Source: Prauserella halophila (lineage in GTDB: Bacteria > Actinomycetota > Actinomycetes > Mycobacteriales > Pseudonocardiaceae). From it: 64,000 nucleotides of DNA. The stretch is taken from assembly GCF_024171895.1 (NCBI RefSeq), contig NZ_JAMTCQ010000009.1, positions 409,318 to 473,317 on the forward strand, read 5' to 3'. The notes under the pieces are model-generated. The model saw nothing but the letters and a program-made list of their open reading frames with translations. It had not been told where the DNA came from and ran no database searches. Positions 60,644 through 64,000 of the stretch are shown here, one piece after another (positions within the stretch are counted from its first letter, which is position 1; each line of letters begins with the position of its first letter). The position numbers and the translations under genes were made by a program.

Positions 60644-61990
60644 TCACTGTGACGGCCGTTGGTCGAGCACCCGGCGGAGCTTGCCGACCGAGCGCTCCAG
60701 CGACTCCGGATCGACGACCTCCACGCTCACGGTCACGCCGACCCCGTCCTTGACCCGCTCGGCCACCTCGGCCGCCGCGGCCTTCCTGCGCTCCTGCGGC
60801 GCGGCCGGGTCCGCCTCGACCAGCACCGTCAGGTGATCCATCCGGTCCTGCGTGGTGAGCCGGAGTTGGAAGTGCGGCGCGAGTCCGCCGGTGCCGAGGA
60901 CGATCTCCTCGATCTGCGTGGGGAACACGTTGACGCCGCGCAGGATGATCATGTCGTCGCTGCGGCCGGTCACCTTGTCCATACGCCGGTACGCGGGACG
61001 TGCGGTGCCGGGATGCAGGGCGGTGAGGTCGCGGGTGCGGTAGCGGATGATCGGCAGTGCCTGCTTGGTGAGCGAGGTGAACACGAGTTCGCCGGTGACG
61101 CCGTCGGCCAGCACGGTGTCGTCGATCGGGTCGACGACCTCGGGGTAGAAGTGGTCCTCCCAGATGTGCAGGCCGTCCTTGGTTTCGACGCATTCCTGCG
61201 CCACGCCGGGTCCCATCACTTCGGACAGTCCGTAGATGTCGACGGCGTGCAGGTTCATGCGTTCCTCGATCTCGCGGCGCATGTGCTCGGTCCACGGTTC
61301 CGCGCCGAAGATGCCGACCTGCAGGGACGTGGTGCGCGGGTCGATGCCCTGGCGTTCGAACTCGTCGAGCAGCGTGAGCATGTACGACGGCGTCACCATG
61401 ATGACCTCCGGCCGGAAGTCGGTGATGAGCTGCACCTGCCGGGCGGTCATGCCGCCCGAGGCCGGGACGACGGTGCAGCCGAGTTTCTCGGCGCCGTAGT
61501 GCGCGCCGAGCCCACCGGTGAACAGCCCGTAGCCGTAGGAGACGTGCACCTTGTGGCCGGGCCGTCCGCCCGCGGCGAAGACGGAGCGCGCCATGACGCT
61601 CGACCAGTTGTCGATGTCGGTGGCGGTGTAGCCCACGACCGTCGGCTTGCCCGTGGTTCCGCTCGAGGCGTGGATCCGGCTGACCTCGCTCTCGGGGACG
61701 GCGAACATGCCGAACGGGTACGAATCGCGGAGGTCCCGCTTGGTGGTGTACGGGAATTTCGCGAGGTCGGCGAGTTCGCGGCAGTCGTCCGGGTGCACGC
61801 CCGCGTCGTCGAACTTGCGGCGGTAGAGCGGCACGTTGTCGTAGGCGTGCCGCAGTGTCCACTGCAGACGCTCGAGTTGGAGGGCGCGAAGCTCGTCGGT
61901 GCTCAGTCGTTCCGGCGCCGACAGGTCGTCGAGCGGGGGCGCCGAGCCCAGCCACTGCGTGTTCGGCACCTCGTTGTGCGTACTGGTCAT
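60644..61990 (-). CDS. paaK: Phenylacetate-CoA ligase
   Basis: The 448-aa protein is PaaK: IHASSGTTGKPTVVGYT (AMP/phosphate loop), VSYGYGLFTGGLGAHYGAEKLGCTVVPASGG, YGLSEVMGPGV, and the C-terminal GRSDDMIILRGVNVFPTQIEE with the catalytic lysine in the final domain (VGKLRRVLDQR). It activates phenylacetate with ATP and CoA, the first step of the aerobic hybrid pathway. ATG 61990 has GAGGAG upstream. Confidence 0.93.
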   Translation of the reverse strand: MTSTHNEVPNTQWLGSAPPLDDLSAPERLSTDELRALQLERLQWTLRHAYDNVPLYRRKFDDAGVHPDDCRELADLAKFPYTTKRDLRDSYPFGMFAVPESEVSRIHASSGTTGKPTVVGYTATDIDNWSSVMARSVFAAGGRPGHKVHVSYGYGLFTGGLGAHYGAEKLGCTVVPASGGMTARQVQLITDFRPEVIMVTPSYMLTLLDEFERQGIDPRTTSLQVGIFGAEPWTEHMRREIEERMNLHAVDIYGLSEVMGPGVAQECVETKDGLHIWEDHFYPEVVDPIDDTVLADGVTGELVFTSLTKQALPIIRYRTRDLTALHPGTARPAYRRMDKVTGRSDDMIILRGVNVFPTQIEEIVLGTGGLAPHFQLRLTTQDRMDHLTVLVEADPAAPQERRKAAAAEVAERVKDGVGVTVSVEVVDPESLERSVGKLRRVLDQRPSQ

Positions 61991-62003
61991 GGAAGCGGAC
62001 TCC

Positions 62004-62450
62004 TCAGGACGTGATCTGGCCGACGGTTCTGCTGCGGCCGCGGAACTCGGCGACGACCTCGCGGCCCTCGGCGGTCTCGCGGAGCACGGTGACGTCGTAG
62101 ATGCCGTTGCGGCCGTACCGGGTCCGCTCGGTCGCCTCGGCCACGAGCTCATCGCCGAGCCGGGCACTGGTGACGAACGAGATCTCGGCGCCCGACGCGA
62201 CGGTGACCGGGCCGTGGCTGTTGCACGCGGCGGCGAACGTCGTGTCCGCCAACAGGAACAGGTACCCGCCGTGCGCGATGTCGTGGCCGTTCACCATCTG
62301 CTCGGTGATCCGCAGGCGTGCGACGGCCTCGCCGTCGCGGGCCCGGGTGACGTCGATGCCGAGCGCGGACGAGGCGGTGTCCGACTCGAGCATGGTTCGC
62401 GTGGCGTCACTGATGTGTGCTGCTGGGGCGTGTGCCGCCGGACGGGACAC
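62004..62450 (-). CDS. paaI: PaaI-type hotdog thioesterase
   Basis: The 148-aa hotdog protein has NGHDIAHGGYLFLLADTTFAAACNSHG, the catalytic HGG segment with Asp in LLADTTFA, as in PaaI. It hydrolyses ring-hydroxylated phenylacetyl-CoA dead-end products and protects the CoA pool. It precedes paaK by 13 bp on the minus strand. Confidence 0.9.
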   Translation of the reverse strand: MSRPAAHAPAAHISDATRTMLESDTASSALGIDVTRARDGEAVARLRITEQMVNGHDIAHGGYLFLLADTTFAAACNSHGPVTVASGAEISFVTSARLGDELVAEATERTRYGRNGIYDVTVLRETAEGREVVAEFRGRSRTVGQITS

Positions 62451-62504
62451 GAGGCCTCACCGCCTTGCCTGTTCGCCGGGCCGGTCTACCGGGGCGCCGT
62501 CACC

Positions 62505-62536
62505 GACCGGGTTGCTTACTGACCGGGTTGCTTACT
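62505..62536. repeat. 16-bp tandem repeat leading into the PaaR box
   Basis: GACCGGGTTGCTTACT occurs twice in succession (62505-62520 and 62521-62536). The second copy runs directly into the PaaR-type box at 62534-62555, so each copy ends with a half-site-like TTACT. Confidence 0.85.
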
Positions 62537-62555
62537 GACCGAATGGACGGTAATG
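62534..62555. promoter_or_regulatory. PaaR-type operator 1
   Basis: The 22-bp site begins ACTGACCG and ends CGGTAATG, with TG at the centre. It matches the PaaR motif (half-sites ACTNACCG and CGGTNAGT around NNCGNN) at all but a few positions. It lies upstream of paaI on the minus strand. Confidence 0.6.
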
Positions 62556-62771
62556 AAGTCGCCTGGCGAGTAAAGGTCAGCCCGAGAACGGATGTCAAGA
62601 GGAGAGTTCCACGGACGAGGCGCTCGCGCAGCTGTCGCGGGACGGAATCGCCGCGGGTGGGCCCGGATTCACGGCGGGCGAGGGGTGTCGCGGCCGGAGT
62701 CGGCTCCGGGCGGACCGGTAGCTCCCGGGTGGATTCGGGTCTTGCCGCTCTGCTGCATCCGCGCTAGCATT

Positions 62772-62793
62772 ACTTCCCGACCGTTCGGTTAGT
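62772..62793. promoter_or_regulatory. PaaR-type operator 2
   Basis: The 22-bp site begins ACTTCCCG, has a central CG and ends CGGTTAGT. It differs from the PaaR motif at one defined position (C for A in the first half-site). It lies 53 bp upstream of the paaZ start. Confidence 0.7.
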
Positions 62794-62846
62794 AATTACG
62801 AGCGTCCAGGCCGGAGAGGGCCTGTGAGCGACGAGAGCGAGGATCG

Positions 62847-64000
62847 ATGGGCAACGGAGCCGAGTCGAACGCGGGCGGATCGAGCCGTGGCATGCTGCGC
62901 AGTTACGTCGGAGGGCGCTGGCAGCAGGGCACCGGTGACGGCGCCGCCGTGTGCGACGCCGTGACGGGCGCCGAGGTGGCCCGGGTGTCGTCGGACGGCA
63001 TCGACATGGCCGCCGCGCTCGACCACGGCCGCCGGACGGGCGGCCCCGCGCTGCGGGAGCTGACGTTCCATCAGCGCGCCGCACTGCTCAAGGCGCTGGG
63101 TTCGCATCTGCGCGAACACCGCGACGAGCTCTACGCACTGTCCGCGCGCACCGGTGCCACCCGCGGCGATTCGAAGTTCGATGTGGACGGTGGGATCGGC
63201 GTGCTGCTCGCCTACGGCAGCAAGGGCAAGCGCGAACTGCCGAACGACACCGTGTACGTCGAAGGCGACGTCGAACCGCTCGGCAAGGGCGGCACGTTCG
63301 TCGCCCGGCACGTCGCGACGCCGCTGCGGGGCGTGGCCGTGCAGATCAACGCGTTCAACTTCCCGGTCTGGGGCCCGCTGGAGAAGCTCGCGCCCGCCTT
63401 TCTCGCCGGCATGCCGAGCCTGATCAAGCCCGCGAGCCAGACCGCCTACCTCACCGAGAAGCTCGTCGAGCTGATCGTCGAGTCCGGGATCCTGCCCGAA
63501 GGGGCCGTCCAGCTCGTCTGCGGCAGTGCGGGCGATCTGCTCGACCACGTCACGGAACAGGACGTCGTGTCGTTCACGGGTTCGGCCGACACGGCGCGGA
63601 AACTGCGCAGTCACCCGGCGATCGTCCGCAATGCCGTGCGGTTCAACGCCGAGGCCGACTCGCTGAACTGTTCGATCCTCGGCCCGGACGCCACGCCGGG
63701 CACGGCCGAGTTCGACCTCTACGTCGACCAGCTCGTCACCGAGATGACCGTCAAGGCGGGCCAGAAGTGCACCGCGATCCGCCGCGCCTTCGTGCCCGCG
63801 GCGCTGCTCGACGACGTCGCCGGGGCCGTGCGGCAGCGGCTCGCGGCGGTGACGGTCGGCGACCCGGCCGGCGCCGACATGGGCGCGCTGGCCAGCCTGG
63901 AACAGCGCGAGGAGGTGCGCCGCTCGCTGAAGGCGCTGCAGGGCGCGGCGACGGTCCTCTTCGGCGACCCCGAGCACGTCGACGTCGCCGGTGCGGATGC
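62847..64000 (+). CDS. paaZ: PaaZ-type ring-opening aldehyde dehydrogenase (3' end outside window)
   Basis: 384 residues of an open frame running off the right edge match the aldehyde-dehydrogenase domain of PaaZ: SYVGGRWQQGTGDG, HVATPLRGVAVQINAFNFPVWGPLEKLAPAFLAGMPSLIKPASQTAYL, VVSFTGSADTARKLRS, RFNAEADSLNCSILGPDA and the catalytic Cys in VKAGQKCTAIRRAFVPA. PaaZ opens oxepin-CoA and oxidises the resulting aldehyde; the hydratase domain would lie beyond the window. The start at ATG 62847 has only a weak ribosome binding site; MLRSYVGG at 62892 is a possible alternative. Confidence 0.88.
   Translation, partial: MGNGAESNAGGSSRGMLRSYVGGRWQQGTGDGAAVCDAVTGAEVARVSSDGIDMAAALDHGRRTGGPALRELTFHQRAALLKALGSHLREHRDELYALSARTGATRGDSKFDVDGGIGVLLAYGSKGKRELPNDTVYVEGDVEPLGKGGTFVARHVATPLRGVAVQINAFNFPVWGPLEKLAPAFLAGMPSLIKPASQTAYLTEKLVELIVESGILPEGAVQLVCGSAGDLLDHVTEQDVVSFTGSADTARKLRSHPAIVRNAVRFNAEADSLNCSILGPDATPGTAEFDLYVDQLVTEMTVKAGQKCTAIRRAFVPAALLDDVAGAVRQRLAAVTVGDPAGADMGALASLEQREEVRRSLKALQGAATVLFGDPEHVDVAGAD

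Overview
The window is high-GC DNA with tightly coupled genes (many ATGA/GTGA start-stop overlaps), GTG and TTG starts, and family markers (Glp/SepX cell-division pair, DUF6292, DUF5994, SigK-like sigma/anti-sigma, PaaR-type boxes) that point to a filamentous actinomycete, most likely of the Pseudonocardiales. No ribosomal RNA or core marker fixes the genus.

Layout. 1-3.3 kb is chromosomal core: the end of a MoeA-like Glp gene, a RimJ-type acetyltransferase, a SepX/GlpR membrane protein, tRNA-Ala(CGC) and a terminator. 3.4-11.2 kb (mostly minus strand) is a gentisate-pathway cluster: Rieske oxygenase, MHS transporter, gentisate 1,2-dioxygenase, FAD hydroxylase, FAH-family hydrolase and oxygenase reductase, next to a tandem-domain MarR regulator. 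11.6-17.3 kb is a second aromatic operon (VOC protein, alpha/beta hydrolase, FAD hydroxylase, DUF2783 protein, MHS transporter) with a divergent IclR regulator and a clear operator. 17.3-18.3 kb holds a broken IS3 transposase and a truncated acyl-CoA synthetase.

18.7-35.3 kb is the most unusual part: a bacterial microcompartment (BMC) locus with two hexamer shell proteins, a pentamer vertex protein, a tandem-domain shell protein, an EutJ-like chaperone, CoA-acylating aldehyde dehydrogenase, an N-terminally extended malate dehydrogenase-like enzyme, a zinc alcohol dehydrogenase and a GAF/PucR regulator. It has no B12-dependent lyase, no glycyl-radical enzyme and no phosphotransacylase. In the signature-enzyme position is a four-gene module: a free-standing phosphohistidine-type protein, an unrecognised 478-aa protein, an unrecognised 206-aa protein, and a pyruvate-phosphate-dikinase-like enzyme whose pyruvate/PEP domain looks degenerate. 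A HAD phosphatase with a probable C-terminal encapsulation helix and a DUF7064-like protein lie divergently between the shell genes. I infer a metabolosome that starts by ATP-dependent phosphorylation of an unknown substrate. An IS110 remnant and a perfect 26-bp hairpin sit inside it.

35.5-42.9 kb is a nitrile operon: cobalt-type nitrile hydratase with its beta subunit split into two genes, a His-rich accessory protein, a two-domain nitrilase with a dead second domain, iron-type alcohol dehydrogenase and methylmalonate-semialdehyde dehydrogenase, with a divergent LysR regulator. 43.0-44.7 kb contains more transposase debris around an EthD-like gene. From 44.8 kb the content is more ordinary: aldo/keto reductase with LysR, an FAD enzyme/membrane protein/TetR set, a sigma/anti-sigma/lipoprotein set, SDR/LysR, a DASS transporter, a desaturase with a short upstream coupled gene, DUF6292 and DUF5994 proteins, and at the right edge a phenylacetate cluster (PaaR-like TetR, PaaK, PaaI, start of PaaZ) with two PaaR-type boxes. 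The 3.4-44.7 kb stretch, bounded by a tRNA and peppered with four transposase relics, looks like accumulated accessory DNA.
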